Assembly (NCBI RefSeq): GCF_900101125.1 | Contig: NZ_FNFL01000010.1 | Coordinates: 1-63,917, forward strand | Origin: Sediminibacillus albus | GTDB lineage: Bacteria; Bacillota; Bacilli; Bacillales; Amphibacillaceae | Direction of reading: 5' to 3' | DNA: 63,917 nt | Notes under the pieces: model-generated | Told to the model about the DNA's origin: nothing | The model's database searches: none | What the model saw: only the letters and a program-made list of their open reading frames with translations | Part shown: in pieces, positions 9,103-20,566 of the stretch | Layout of the letters: each line of letters starts with the position of its first letter | Numbering within the stretch: position 1 is the stretch's first letter | Program-made: the position numbers and the translations under genes

Positions 9103-9381
9103 TTATTTGTCTAAACGTGATTGAATTTCATTCAGCAGTTCTTGTGCACCTTCATGGCTAAGTACAAGCTTACCATTTGCCAATGACAAGTTATTATCTG
9201 AAATTTCACCAGTGATGTGACAAGTCATATTAGGCTTATATTTTTTCAGGATAATTCGGTCATCGTCCACATAAATCTCTAACGCGTCTTTTTCATTAAT
9301 ACCTAGCGTACGGCGAAGCTCGATAGGGATTACAACCCGGCCTAACTCATCCACCTTACGGACTATTCCAGTAGATTTCAT
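9103..9381 (-). CDS. abrB: transition-state regulator AbrB
   Basis: A 92-aa DNA-binding protein that represses many post-exponential genes during growth. The N-terminal swapped-hairpin AbrB domain reads MKSTGIVRKVDELGRVVIP with IELRRTLGI and the DALEIYVDDDRIILKKY strand; the shorter C-terminal part, with the single cysteine in MTCHITG, is the tetramerisation domain. The start is the ATG at 9381, with GAGGGGAG upstream, not the longer MRGENF form. It stands divergent to metS. Four TGTCGAA boxes upstream indicate Spo0A control. The paralogous spoVT at 34228 shares the N-terminal domain. Confidence 0.97.
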   Translation of the reverse strand: MKSTGIVRKVDELGRVVIPIELRRTLGINEKDALEIYVDDDRIILKKYKPNMTCHITGEISDNNLSLANGKLVLSHEGAQELLNEIQSRLDK

Positions 9382-9399
9382 AAAATTTTCTCCCCTCAA

Positions 9400-11854
<2,455 letters not shown>

Positions 11855-11881
11855 AGGCTGAATCTTTTAATAATACAGAAA

Positions 11882-11916
11882 AAACGCTTATCATGTATGA
11901 AGGATAGGCGTTTTTC
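11882..11916 (+). terminator. metS intrinsic terminator
   Basis: ACGCTTATC pairs with GATAGGCGT (9 bp with one G-T pair) and is followed by TTTTT. It lies 28 nt after the metS stop and before tatD. Confidence 0.85.
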
Positions 11917-11968
11917 TATTAAAAAAATAGACAGTGGTAAAACTGATATGCTGGGAGGTTGACTAATT

Positions 11969-12739
11969 ATGCTTTTTGATACGCACGTCCATTTGAATAT
12001 TACACAATTCGACGAAGACAGACAGGAAGTAATGCAAAGGGCCAAAGAGGCAGGAGTAGAATATATGGTAGTGGTAGGGTTTGACAGGCAAACAATTCCC
12101 AAAGCGCTCGAGTTGGCAGAGGCTCATACGAATATCTATGCTGCTGTAGGCTGGCATCCAGTTGATGCAATAGATATGGAAGAGAAGGACTTGGAGTGGA
12201 TTGAAGAGCTTGCTTCCCACCCAAAAGTAGTTGCTATCGGTGAAATGGGGTTGGATTATCATTGGGACAAATCGCCAAAAGAAATCCAAAAGGAAGTGCT
12301 CCGCAAACAAATCCAGCTGGCCAAAAGGGTACAACTTCCGATCGTCATCCATAACAGAGAAGCTACAGAAGATATCATTGAAATCCTGAAAGCAGAAGGC
12401 GCAGGAGAAGTAGGGGGTATCATGCACTGTTACAACGACTCGGCTGAGTATGTACAGGAGTGCCTGGATATGAATTTTTATATATCTTTAGGCGGTCCGG
12501 TTACGTTTAAGAATGCAAAAGATCCAAAAGAGATAGCTAAACTTGTTCCCTTAAACCGGTTATTAATAGAGACTGACTGTCCTTTTTTAGCTCCCCACCC
12601 TAACAGAGGAAAGCGTAATGAACCAGCTTTTGTCAAACTAGTCGCAGAAAAAATAGCAGAGTTGAGAGATATTTCGTTCGAGGAAGTTAGTGAAGCTACA
12701 ACAAATAACGCCTTAAAATTCTTCCAAATTAAAGAGTGA
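11969..12739 (+). CDS. tatD: TatD family metal-dependent hydrolase (YabD)
   Basis: A 256-aa TIM-barrel metal-dependent deoxyribonuclease of the TatD family. Metal ligands are visible: DTHVHL (H6, H8), the glutamate in GEMGLDYHW, the histidine in IVIHNREA, MHCYN and the aspartate in ETDCPFLAP. Family members degrade DNA 3' to 5' and act in DNA quality control or repair; the exact role in Bacilli is not well settled. The start follows CTGGGAGGTTG. Its place between metS and yabE is conserved. Confidence 0.93.
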   Translation: MLFDTHVHLNITQFDEDRQEVMQRAKEAGVEYMVVVGFDRQTIPKALELAEAHTNIYAAVGWHPVDAIDMEEKDLEWIEELASHPKVVAIGEMGLDYHWDKSPKEIQKEVLRKQIQLAKRVQLPIVIHNREATEDIIEILKAEGAGEVGGIMHCYNDSAEYVQECLDMNFYISLGGPVTFKNAKDPKEIAKLVPLNRLLIETDCPFLAPHPNRGKRNEPAFVKLVAEKIAELRDISFEEVSEATTNNALKFFQIKE

Positions 12740-12760
12740 GCTGTTAAAGGGTAAGAAAGA

Positions 12761-12789
12761 TTGACAGTTATTCGGTTTGTTTGTATTGT
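12761..12789 (+). promoter_or_regulatory. candidate sigma-A promoter downstream of tatD
   Basis: A perfect TTGACA at 12761-12766 and TATTGT at 12784-12789 are 17 nt apart. A transcript from here would meet the terminator at 12837 after about 75 nt, so it would make only a short RNA. It may instead be a chance match. Confidence 0.45.
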
Positions 12790-12836
12790 AATGTCACTAT
12801 TTTTGAGTTTAAATAGGATGCAGCAACGTTCATAAT

Positions 12837-12871
12837 GAGAGAGCCGGTACTTGTCTGGCTCTCTTTTTTTT
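12837..12871 (+). terminator. terminator after tatD
   Basis: AGAGAGCC pairs with GGCTCTCT and is followed by eight Ts. It is about 100 nt after the tatD stop and is the most likely end of the tatD transcript. A weaker hairpin (AACTCGG/CTGAGTT with TTTTT) follows at 12901-12926. Confidence 0.88.
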
Positions 12872-13109
12872 AATACATAAAAAAGCAGGGCGTGTAGTAA
12901 AAAACTCGGTAAGAGCTGAGTTTTTCTTCAGCTAGGGGGATAGCATAAACAGGAAAAAGACCTTGTACTATACTATATTACATCTACTTTTGTAAGCAGC
13001 TTCAGCCTTTGTAACTTAATTTTAATATTTTTGAAATATAAGGCTGCAATCCTACTTTTGTTCCAGTAATGACAGGGGTTAAAGGACCTAGATAGCTTGT
13101 ATTGGCAGA

Positions 13110-13138
13110 TTGACAGGTAAAAATGTTGTTTATATAAT
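13110..13138 (+). promoter_or_regulatory. strong sigma-A promoter of yabE
   Basis: TTGACA and TATAAT, both perfect consensus, are separated by exactly 17 nt. The expected transcription start near 13145 leaves only a short leader before the AAGGAGG ribosome binding site at 13151. Confidence 0.9.
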
Positions 13139-13166
13139 ACAACGGGTATAAAGGAGGCAAGTGAGC

Positions 13167-14387
13167 ATGAAGTTAAATTCAAAGCTATTGTCCGCTTTTA
13201 GAACGAAACTAGTCATTTACATTGCTAGTATAGCGGCGGTATTTACTCTTGTAGGCATTTTTACGTATCATGTGACAAAAGCCCAAGTTTCAGTAGAAAC
13301 AGAAGGTGAAGTAATCACCGTGCGCACACACGCAAAGACTGTAGGGGATGTTCTAAAAGACCTGAATATCAAGTTGGGGGAACATGATAAGATCTCTCAT
13401 AACCCAGAAGAAAGTCTTACATCAGGCATGAAAATCAACTATACAAAAGCCATCAAGGTAACCGTTTCTACCGATGGCCAAAATCAAACATACTATACAA
13501 CTTCAGAAACGATCGAAGATTTATTTAAGGAAAATGACATCCGTATTTCAGAGCACGATCAAGTGTCCCATAAAGAATCAGCAGCGTTAACAGATGGTCT
13601 AAAAGTTAGCATTGAGAAAGCCTACCAAGTTACCATCAACGACGCTGGGGAAAAAGAAAAATTCTGGACGACCGGCGGGACAGTGGAAGAATTACTGGAC
13701 AGGGAAAACATTAAACTGGGAAAATTAGATCGGTTAAATGTCAAAAAGGATGAAGAGTTGAGTAAGGATTCAACTATTGAAGTCACCCGTGTAGAAAAAG
13801 TGACCGATATCGTCGAAGAGAAGACAGATTACTCTGTGGTGACAAAGCAGGACTCCTCTCTGGAAAAAGGAAAAGAGAAGGTAGTTGCTCCCGGTGAGGA
13901 AGGAGTAGTCGCTAAGCATTTCGAAGTAACTTTGGAAAACGGCAAAGAAGTAGACCGTACGTTAATAAAAGAAGAAGTAGCAAAGAAAAGTGAACAACGA
14001 ATCGTAGCCGTCGGAACTAAAGTAAACCAGCCTTCTGCGACAACTGCTTCAGCCGCCAAGCAGACAACGGTATCCAGGGGAAGCGGCGAAGCGTCAGCTA
14101 AGTCCTACTATATGCATGCAACTGCTTACTCCGCTAATTGCAGCGGGTGTTCCGGTGTGACTGCAACAGGAATCGATTTACATGCGAATCCGAATGCTAA
14201 AGTTATTGCCGTGGACCCGAAGGTGATTCCATTGGGAAGCAAGGTGTGGGTAGAAGGCTATGGAACAGCAATAGCCGGTGATACAGGCGGTTCTATCCAA
14301 GGAAATCGTATCGATCTCCATGTATCCTCGCCTAGCGAAGCCAGCAGGTTTGGCAGCAAAAAGGTCCAAGTAAAAGTGCTTGATTAA
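13167..14387 (+). CDS. yabE: YabE: DUF348, G5 and 3D-domain cell-wall protein
   Basis: A 406-aa exported or membrane-anchored protein, related to resuscitation-promoting-factor-like wall hydrolases. After a basic start comes a membrane segment (about residues 14-36), then three DUF348 repeats (about 40-85, 97-140, 153-195), a G5 domain (about 205-275) that may bind wall sugars, a Ser/Ala/Thr linker, and a C-terminal 3D domain (from about 312: MHATAYSANC) carrying the conserved aspartates in DTGG and RIDLH. The 3D domain is thought to be a lytic-transglycosylase-like catalytic unit. I chose ATG 13167 because AAGGAGG is 9 nt upstream; GTG 13161 is too close. Confidence 0.93.
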   Translation: MKLNSKLLSAFRTKLVIYIASIAAVFTLVGIFTYHVTKAQVSVETEGEVITVRTHAKTVGDVLKDLNIKLGEHDKISHNPEESLTSGMKINYTKAIKVTVSTDGQNQTYYTTSETIEDLFKENDIRISEHDQVSHKESAALTDGLKVSIEKAYQVTINDAGEKEKFWTTGGTVEELLDRENIKLGKLDRLNVKKDEELSKDSTIEVTRVEKVTDIVEEKTDYSVVTKQDSSLEKGKEKVVAPGEEGVVAKHFEVTLENGKEVDRTLIKEEVAKKSEQRIVAVGTKVNQPSATTASAAKQTTVSRGSGEASAKSYYMHATAYSANCSGCSGVTATGIDLHANPNAKVIAVDPKVIPLGSKVWVEGYGTAIAGDTGGSIQGNRIDLHVSSPSEASRFGSKKVQVKVLD

Positions 14388-14396
14388 TTAAGTCGC

Positions 14397-14434
14397 AGAA
14401 CCTTTCTCCGTTAAGGAGAAAGGTTCTTTTTATG
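14397..14434 (+). terminator. yabE intrinsic terminator
   Basis: AGAACCTTTCTCC pairs perfectly with GGAGAAAGGTTCT around a short loop, followed by TTTTT, 9 nt after the stop. Confidence 0.93.
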
Positions 14435-14540
14435 AAAAGAAGCAGAATAGGAATAGTATTCATTCAGATTTTGCTTTATCCTTAAAAAGTAACAATATAA
14501 AGTGTTTATATAAATACCGTAGGATTAGCGGAGGAACTAA

Positions 14541-15990
<1,450 letters not shown>

Positions 15991-16015
15991 CCCGTACGTC
16001 AGGCTTTTTGCGGCG

Positions 16016-16043
16016 CACATCTTTATACTCCTGACATAGGCTA
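16016..16043 (+). promoter_or_regulatory. candidate sigma-K promoter of yabG
   Basis: CACA at 16016-16019 and CATAGGCTA at 16035-16043, separated by 15 nt, fit the sigma-K pattern (mACm, then CATAnnnTA). yabG of B. subtilis is transcribed late in the mother cell by sigma-K. The leader to the yabG start would be about 60 nt. Confidence 0.6.
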
Positions 16044-16110
16044 GTTAGTAACTAGTGTTTTGATTGGTGCAATCTATATATCCGCCAGTCAAGATGGATG
16101 AGGTGAAAAG

Positions 16111-16986
16111 ATGAAAGCTGCAACTGGTGGGTTAGTTACCCGTTTATCTTATAACAATGATATATTGTTCCGGATTAATAATATTACTGATTCTCATGCG
16201 TTACTGCATGGCGAGGATGTCCGGCTTGTTGCTGATGCTCCACTGGATGATTTGCAAGTAGTCGAAGAAAGAGATTTAGAAAAAAGGCGTAAACAAGTGA
16301 AGGAAAAAGAAGATTATTCTTTTCGGCTTTTTCGCCAGGATTACCAATTGATGAAGGAAAAAAGAGACTATGAATCGACAGCGGGTTATCACCATGACTC
16401 GAGTTACTTTCAAATCCCTGCCCGTGTCCTGCATTTGGATGGAGATCGCTTATATTTAAAAAAATGTATAGATGTTTACCAGCAAATTGGTTTGCAAGTA
16501 CATGGAGTCCATCTTAATGAAAAAGATATGCCACTTGAAATTGCGGGTCTTGTGGAAAAAATCCAGCCGGATATTATTGTAATTACCGGGCACGATGCCT
16601 ACTCCAGAAACAAAGGGATGAAAAATGATATTCGAGCATACCGCCATTCCAAATACTTTGCTGAAACAGTAAGAGAAGCGCGGAAGGTAATACCGCATCT
16701 GGACCAATTAGTTATTTTTGCTGGTGCCTGCCAGTCACACTTTGAGTCTTTAATACGCGCTGGCGCCAATTTTGCCAGTTCTCCGTCACGAATTAATATT
16801 CATGCGCTTGATCCAGTCTATATTGCCGCAAAAGTTGCTTATACTCCGTTTATGGAAAAAGTCAGCGTATGGGAAGCACTGCGCAATACGATGACAGGCG
16901 AAAAAGGATTAGGGGGCGTGGAAACCAGAGGGTTGCTAAGAACTGGAATGCCATATTTAAAAGAAGAGGAGGCTGAACAGTTATAA
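16111..16986 (+). CDS. yabG: sporulation-specific coat protease YabG
   Basis: A 291-aa protein nearly identical in length to B. subtilis YabG (290 aa), a mother-cell protease that cleaves several spore coat proteins and so prepares them for cross-linking. Conserved stretches include VITGHDAYSRN near residues 151-161 and FAGACQSHFESLIRAGANFASSPSRINIHALDP near 206-238, which carry the His and Cys considered catalytic in the family. GATGAGGTG is the ribosome binding site. It stands alone between ksgA and veg. Confidence 0.94.
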   Translation: MKAATGGLVTRLSYNNDILFRINNITDSHALLHGEDVRLVADAPLDDLQVVEERDLEKRRKQVKEKEDYSFRLFRQDYQLMKEKRDYESTAGYHHDSSYFQIPARVLHLDGDRLYLKKCIDVYQQIGLQVHGVHLNEKDMPLEIAGLVEKIQPDIIVITGHDAYSRNKGMKNDIRAYRHSKYFAETVREARKVIPHLDQLVIFAGACQSHFESLIRAGANFASSPSRINIHALDPVYIAAKVAYTPFMEKVSVWEALRNTMTGEKGLGGVETRGLLRTGMPYLKEEEAEQL

Positions 16987-16996
16987 ATAACATAAG

Positions 16997-17030
16997 CACT
17001 TCCGCAGCTTTGCTGAAGAAGTGTTTTTAT
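16997..17030 (+). terminator. yabG intrinsic terminator
   Basis: CACTTC pairs with GAAGTG around an approximately 14-nt loop that itself can pair (CAGC/GCTG), followed by TTTTT, starting 11 nt after the stop. Confidence 0.8.
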
Positions 17031-17183
17031 TTTGGAAATGAGCTTTTCAGTCACCCCATTTTTGGCGGATGGATACGGTAGGTTTTTTTGGCCCATTCCG
17101 TATTGTTTTTTTAGTTATTTCACATAATTTTTCAGTAATTAGATAAAATAAACAGTAATTAAGCAAAAAAGCGTCTTTTGTTA

Positions 17184-17213
17184 TTGACAGTAATTTTGTT
17201 ATACTGTTATAAT
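17184..17213 (+). promoter_or_regulatory. upstream veg promoter
   Basis: Perfect TTGACA and TATAAT boxes are 18 nt apart in an A+T-rich stretch. With the second promoter 40 nt downstream it reproduces the tandem arrangement known for veg in B. subtilis. Confidence 0.85.
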
Positions 17214-17225
17214 ATAAGATTTTAT

Positions 17226-17254
17226 TTGACTGGAATACAAGCTTGTGGTATAGT
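17226..17254 (+). promoter_or_regulatory. downstream veg promoter
   Basis: TTGACT and TATAGT, five of six matches each, are 17 nt apart and end 10 nt before the GAGGTGG ribosome binding site of veg, so the transcript would begin almost at that site. Confidence 0.8.
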
Positions 17255-17276
17255 AAGAATAGTGAGGTGGAGTGTA

Positions 17277-17543
17277 TTGGCTAAAACATTGGTGGAAATT
17301 AAACAAGGTTTAGATGTGCAGATTGGTAAACGCTTGAAGCTTAAAGCTAATGGTGGGAGAAGAAAAACCATCGAACGGTATGGAACTCTGGCTGAAACGT
17401 ATCCCTCGGTATTTATTGTAGAACTAGATCAAGATGAGAATGCGTTTGAGCGAGTTTCCTACAGTTATGCGGACGTATTAACAGAAACAGTAGAATTAAA
17501 TTTCATCGATGATATGAGCAAAATGGTTGTTGGGGAGCAGTAA
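17277..17543 (+). CDS. veg: Veg protein
   Basis: An 88-aa small basic protein of the Veg family. In B. subtilis it is highly expressed in growth and influences biofilm formation, probably through the SinR/SlrR pathway. [15 protein letters not shown] and [17 protein letters not shown] are nearly invariant. The start is TTG at 17277 with GAGGTGG 6 nt upstream; the protein then begins [11 protein letters not shown], like known Veg proteins. The longer frame from 17178 runs through the promoters and is not real. It is preceded by two strong promoters. Confidence 0.95.
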   Translation: MAKTLVEIKQGLDVQIGKRLKLKANGGRRKTIERYGTLAETYPSVFIVELDQDENAFERVSYSYADVLTETVELNFIDDMSKMVVGEQ

Positions 17544-17566
17544 ACATACGTTTACTGCTTTTTTAT
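17536..17566 (+). terminator. veg intrinsic terminator
   Basis: AGCAGTAAA and TTTACTGCT pair as a 9-bp stem around ACATACG-like loop bases, followed by a T-run. The stem overlaps the veg stop codon. Confidence 0.92.
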
Positions 17567-17632
17567 TTTTTAGGAGCGTAAGAACAGCTGTGCAAACCTT
17601 AAAATGGTAAGCCAAGCTATCTTTAATTGGAG

Positions 17633-17664
17633 TGAACCTCAATTATTCCCATATTTACATACAA
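17633..17664 (+). promoter_or_regulatory. candidate sigma-G promoter of sspF
   Basis: TGAACCT and CATACAA, 18 nt apart, resemble the sigma-G boxes (TGAATA and CATACTA). sspF is a forespore gene. The leader would be about 70 nt. Confidence 0.55.
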
Positions 17665-17743
17665 CTAATAGGACTAACATTAAGAGTCACGGTAAAACTA
17701 TAAATGTCGTAAAAAGCTTACTTTGAAAGGGGTTGTTTCTTTC

Positions 17744-17923
17744 ATGGGCAGACGTAGAGGGGTTATGTCAGACCAGTTGAAAGAGGAAATTGCAAAGGAA
17801 TTGGGTTTTTACGACACCGTTCAGCAAGAGGGCTGGGGAGGAATAAAGGCACGTGATGCGGGTAATATGGTAAAACGTGCAGTTGAAATGGCCGAGCAGC
17901 AGCTGCAAAGGGACAAATCCTGA
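17744..17923 (+). CDS. sspF: alpha/beta-type small acid-soluble spore protein SspF
   Basis: A 59-aa spore protein of the alpha/beta SASP family, minor member SspF (0.3 kb gene product), made in the forespore and thought to bind spore [29 protein letters not shown] and [16 protein letters not shown] are diagnostic for SspF rather than the major SASPs. The ATG at 17744 has AAAGGGG upstream; the longer reading from 17723 would begin in this site. Its place between veg and ispE is conserved in Bacilli. Confidence 0.95.
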   Translation: MGRRRGVMSDQLKEEIAKELGFYDTVQQEGWGGIKARDAGNMVKRAVEMAEQQLQRDKS

Positions 17924-17950
17924 TTTCAGGGGTTTGTCCCCCTTTTTTAT
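17910..17950 (+). terminator. sspF intrinsic terminator
   Basis: GGGACAAATCC and GGGGTTTGTCCC form an 11-bp stem with one G-T pair, followed by a T-rich tail. It overlaps the end of sspF. Confidence 0.9.
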
Positions 17951-17978
17951 TTTACTGGAAGAGGGAGAGCAATTAACA

Positions 17979-18006
17979 TTGCGTGATGGCACAGCCTTTA
18001 TATAAT
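17979..18006 (+). promoter_or_regulatory. candidate sigma-A promoter of ispE
   Basis: TTGCGT and a perfect TATAAT are 16 nt apart, about 40 nt before ispE and after the sspF terminator. Confidence 0.6.
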
Positions 18007-18046
18007 ATGATACAATTTATAGATATAAACAAAAGTAGGTGAAAGG

Positions 18047-18916
18047 ATGCATTTACTTGAGAAGGCACCGGCGAAAATCAATTTAACATTGGATGTGTTA
18101 TATAAGCGGCCGGACGATTACCATGAGATTGAAATGGTAATGACAACCATCGACTTAGCAGACCGCATTGAGTTGACTGGATTAAAGTCCAATATTATAA
18201 AAATAGAATCTGAAAGTCAATTTGTGCCGAGCGATGAGCGTAACCTGGCATATCGTGCAGCTAAATTGATGAAAGATACATATAAGGTACATAAGGGTGT
18301 TAAGATATTCATCGAAAAAAACATCCCGGTTGCGGCTGGCCTCGCAGGGGGGAGCAGTGACGCTGCTGCCGTAATCCGCGGGTTGAACCGGCTTTGGAAT
18401 CTGGGCATGTCTGTGGAGGAAATGGCTGGTTTAGGAGCGGAAATAGGATCTGATGTATCCTTTTGTGTATATAATACCACTGCCCTGGCAAGAGGCAGAG
18501 GAGAACAGATAAAAGAGCTTCCGGCACCTCCGTCATGTTGGGTAGTATTGGCAAAACCGTCTATCGGCGTATCAACCCAGTCGATTTACCAAGAATTCAA
18601 AATAGAAGGTGTGGAACATCCGGATACCGAAGGAATGATAGCTGCCCTTGAAGAAGGAGACTTTGGCTCCATGTGCAATAAAGTAGGCAATGTGCTGGAA
18701 TCTGTTACACTCTCCATGTATCCGGAAGTCAGGCAGATAAAGAACCAGATGGAACTAGCAGGTGCAGACGCTGTATTAATGAGCGGGAGCGGGCCGACAG
18801 TGTTTTCTCTGGTGCGCCAGGAAAGTCGTGCGTACCGGATTTACAACAGCTTGCGCGGTTTTTGTGATGAAGTGTACGTGGTAAGAATGCTTGGATACCA
18901 TAAGCCACTTGATTAA
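18047..18916 (+). CDS. ispE: 4-diphosphocytidyl-2-C-methyl-D-erythritol kinase
   Basis: A 289-aa GHMP kinase of the MEP isoprenoid pathway that phosphorylates CDP-methylerythritol at the 2-position. [13 protein letters not shown] places the catalytic lysine at residue 10; the ATP-binding glycine-rich motif [16 protein letters not shown] is at 94-109; the conserved aspartate is in GSDVSFC near 136; the third GHMP motif [11 protein letters not shown] is near 244. Its ribosome binding site is GGTGAAAGGATG. It lies between sspF and purR as in B. subtilis. Confidence 0.96.
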   Translation: MHLLEKAPAKINLTLDVLYKRPDDYHEIEMVMTTIDLADRIELTGLKSNIIKIESESQFVPSDERNLAYRAAKLMKDTYKVHKGVKIFIEKNIPVAAGLAGGSSDAAAVIRGLNRLWNLGMSVEEMAGLGAEIGSDVSFCVYNTTALARGRGEQIKELPAPPSCWVVLAKPSIGVSTQSIYQEFKIEGVEHPDTEGMIAALEEGDFGSMCNKVGNVLESVTLSMYPEVRQIKNQMELAGADAVLMSGSGPTVFSLVRQESRAYRIYNSLRGFCDEVYVVRMLGYHKPLD

Positions 18917-18970
18917 ACACGTACATAAGTGTTATATTTGATGAAAATATTCGGTTTTTGAGGTGCAGAA

Positions 18971-19795
18971 ATGAAAAGAAGTGACCGATTGGTGGCAATG
19001 ACTAACCATTTAATAGAACATCCCTCCCAGCTTGTTTCTTTACCCTTTTTCTCCGCTGAATTTGACTCGGCCAAATCTTCTATAAGCGAGGATTTGGCTA
19101 TTGTAAATAATATTCTTCAGCAGCAAGGAATTGGCTATTTAGAATCAATCTCGGGGGCTGCCGGCGGAGTTAAATATATTCCAAGCTATTCGCGAACGAA
19201 TAGCGAAAAATTTATTGACCAGCTTTGTGAACAACTCGAGGATCCTGACCGGCTGCTTCCTGGCGGTTATTTATACATGAGCGATATCCTTGGCGAGCCG
19301 TCTAAGGTCAGAAATATCGGCAGACTGTTTGCAAGTTATTTCTCTACGTCGGAAGTGGATGTAGTTGTAACAGTCGCTACGAAGGGTATTCCTCTAGCTT
19401 ATGCTGTCGCTTCCTTTTTGAATGTTCCGGTAGTAATCGTCCGAAGGGATCCAAAAGTAACCGAAGGATCCACGGTGAGTATAAATTATGTATCAGGCTC
19501 TTCAAAAAAAATCCAGACGATGGTCCTTTCAAAAAGAAGCTTACAGGAAGGCTCCAGAGTATGTATTATAGATGATTTCATGAAGGCTGGCGGAACAGTC
19601 AACGGTATGAAAAACTTAATGGAAGAATTCAGGGCTGAAGTTGTAGCAATTGGAGTATTGGCCGAAGCGGAGGATGAGGATGAAGAGAGGGTCATAACCG
19701 ACTATACTTCTCTTATTCAAATAAACAATGTCGATGTAAAGAACAAACAGATTGAAGTGAGAAGAGGGAATTACTTCCGCCGAGAGCTGAATTAG
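18971..19795 (+). CDS. purR: purine operon repressor PurR
   Basis: A 274-aa repressor of purine synthesis genes, which releases DNA when PRPP binds. The N-terminal 70 residues are a winged helix (KRSDRLVAMTNHLIEHP, then FFSAEFDSAKSSISEDL); the rest is a type I phosphoribosyltransferase domain with the PRPP loop RVCIIDDFMKAGGTVNGM near 197-214. GAGGTG precedes the ATG. In B. subtilis it is followed by yabJ (ridA) and spoVG; here yabJ is absent and spoVG follows at 174 nt. I do not see a clear PurBox in the 54-nt gap before purR. Confidence 0.95.
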   Translation: MKRSDRLVAMTNHLIEHPSQLVSLPFFSAEFDSAKSSISEDLAIVNNILQQQGIGYLESISGAAGGVKYIPSYSRTNSEKFIDQLCEQLEDPDRLLPGGYLYMSDILGEPSKVRNIGRLFASYFSTSEVDVVVTVATKGIPLAYAVASFLNVPVVIVRRDPKVTEGSTVSINYVSGSSKKIQTMVLSKRSLQEGSRVCIIDDFMKAGGTVNGMKNLMEEFRAEVVAIGVLAEAEDEDEERVITDYTSLIQINNVDVKNKQIEVRRGNYFRRELN

Positions 19796-19900
19796 AAGGT
19801 AGATTGCTCACTATATAAAACTGTTCTCCCTGCTTAATGAAGCATCAAACAGACTGCCTGCAAAAAATATCCTGTTTTTAAAAATTTTTTTTAAAATTAA

Positions 19901-19929
19901 GCAGGATTTATCCTTATTTTGTTGAATGT
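19901..19929 (+). promoter_or_regulatory. sigma-H promoter of spoVG
   Basis: GCAGGATTT and GTTGAATGT, 11 nt apart, fit the sigma-H boxes RnAGGAwww and RnnGAATww. In B. subtilis spoVG is a classical sigma-H gene. Immediately upstream (about 19876-19900) is a block composed only of A and T, apart from one or two bases, corresponding to the A+T-rich upstream region that is bound by AbrB in B. subtilis. Confidence 0.85.
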
Positions 19930-19969
19930 ATGGTAATAAGTTCTAATAGGGAAAAGGTGGTGAGACATA

Positions 19970-20260
19970 ATGGAAGTAACAGACGTTAGATTACGCCGCG
20001 TTAATACCGAGGGAAGAATGCGAGCAATTGCTTCTATTACGTTGGATCAGGAGTTTGTTGTCCATGATATTCGAGTAATTGATGGAAACAACGGGTTATT
20101 TGTTGCAATGCCTTCTAAACGTACTCCTGATGGGGAATTTCGCGATATCGCACACCCGATTAATTCTAATACCAGAGGAAAGATTCAAGACGCTGTATTA
20201 GAAGAGTATCATCGTGCAGGTGAAGTGGAAGTTGAATATGAAGAAGCGGGCGCTTCTTAA
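19970..20260 (+). CDS. spoVG: septation/sporulation regulator SpoVG
   Basis: A 96-aa protein of the SpoVG family, which binds nucleic acids and affects cell division, sporulation and, in staphylococci, virulence and capsule genes. [19 protein letters not shown], the [17 protein letters not shown] strand region and [21 protein letters not shown] are near-invariant. Length is that of B. subtilis SpoVG (97 aa). AAAGGTGGTGA is its ribosome binding site. Expression is expected from the sigma-H promoter 40 nt upstream of the leader. Confidence 0.97.
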   Translation: MEVTDVRLRRVNTEGRMRAIASITLDQEFVVHDIRVIDGNNGLFVAMPSKRTPDGEFRDIAHPINSNTRGKIQDAVLEEYHRAGEVEVEYEEAGAS

Positions 20261-20279
20261 GACGTAGAGGCAGCAGGGG

Positions 20280-20309
20280 TCTAATCTTCTAAGATTAGGC
20301 TTCTTTTTA
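20280..20309 (+). terminator. spoVG intrinsic terminator
   Basis: CTAATCTT and AAGATTAG form a short-loop hairpin followed by CTTCTTTTT, about 20 nt after the spoVG stop. Confidence 0.7.
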
Positions 20310-20418
20310 TTGTTTAGAAAACGAGGCGGGGATCGAAGGCGAATAACGTATATGCCATTATCCTCCTTTCCCAGTTATGTGATGGAATTTAATGACTTTT
20401 GTCTCTAGTGGTTCATTG

Positions 20419-20447
20419 TTGAAATACCGCATATTTTAAGATATATT
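20419..20447 (+). promoter_or_regulatory. candidate sigma-A promoter of glmU-prs
   Basis: TTGAAA and TATATT are separated by 17 nt. Start of transcription would fall near 20454, giving a leader of about 110 nt to glmU. The roughly 300-nt gap between spoVG and glmU contains only this and the spoVG terminator as far as I can see. Confidence 0.5.
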
Positions 20448-20566
20448 CATAACTGGATAATTTATATTTTAAGCGAAGTAAATCGGTGATTAGAAAGTGT
20501 TAATTAATAAAGATAAGCCCGTTTTTTTTCGCAGCTTACTCAGCAATAAAAAATGGAGGTAACCAC

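Larger units (their letters stand above)
12740..13166. other. tatD-yabE intergenic region
   Basis: About 430 nt with no credible gene. It contains an orphan promoter-like pair (12761-12789), the tatD terminator, a second weak terminator and, at its end, the strong yabE promoter. I see nothing else assignable between 12930 and 13105. Confidence 0.6.

Noticed and set aside
12973-13182. 69-aa minus-strand ORF in the tatD-yabE gap
   Set aside because: It would start inside yabE and cross the yabE promoter, with no ribosome binding site; antisense RNA to yabE is known in B. subtilis but this frame gives no protein evidence.
18917-18970. PurBox in front of purR
   Set aside because: ATTCGG-like bases are present but no pair of AWWWCCGAACWWT elements could be made out.
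19860-19905. Terminator after purR from ATCCTG...CAGGAT
   Set aside because: The inverted copies are few bases and separated by an A/T block; it is better explained as the spoVG upstream region, although a weak terminator is possible.
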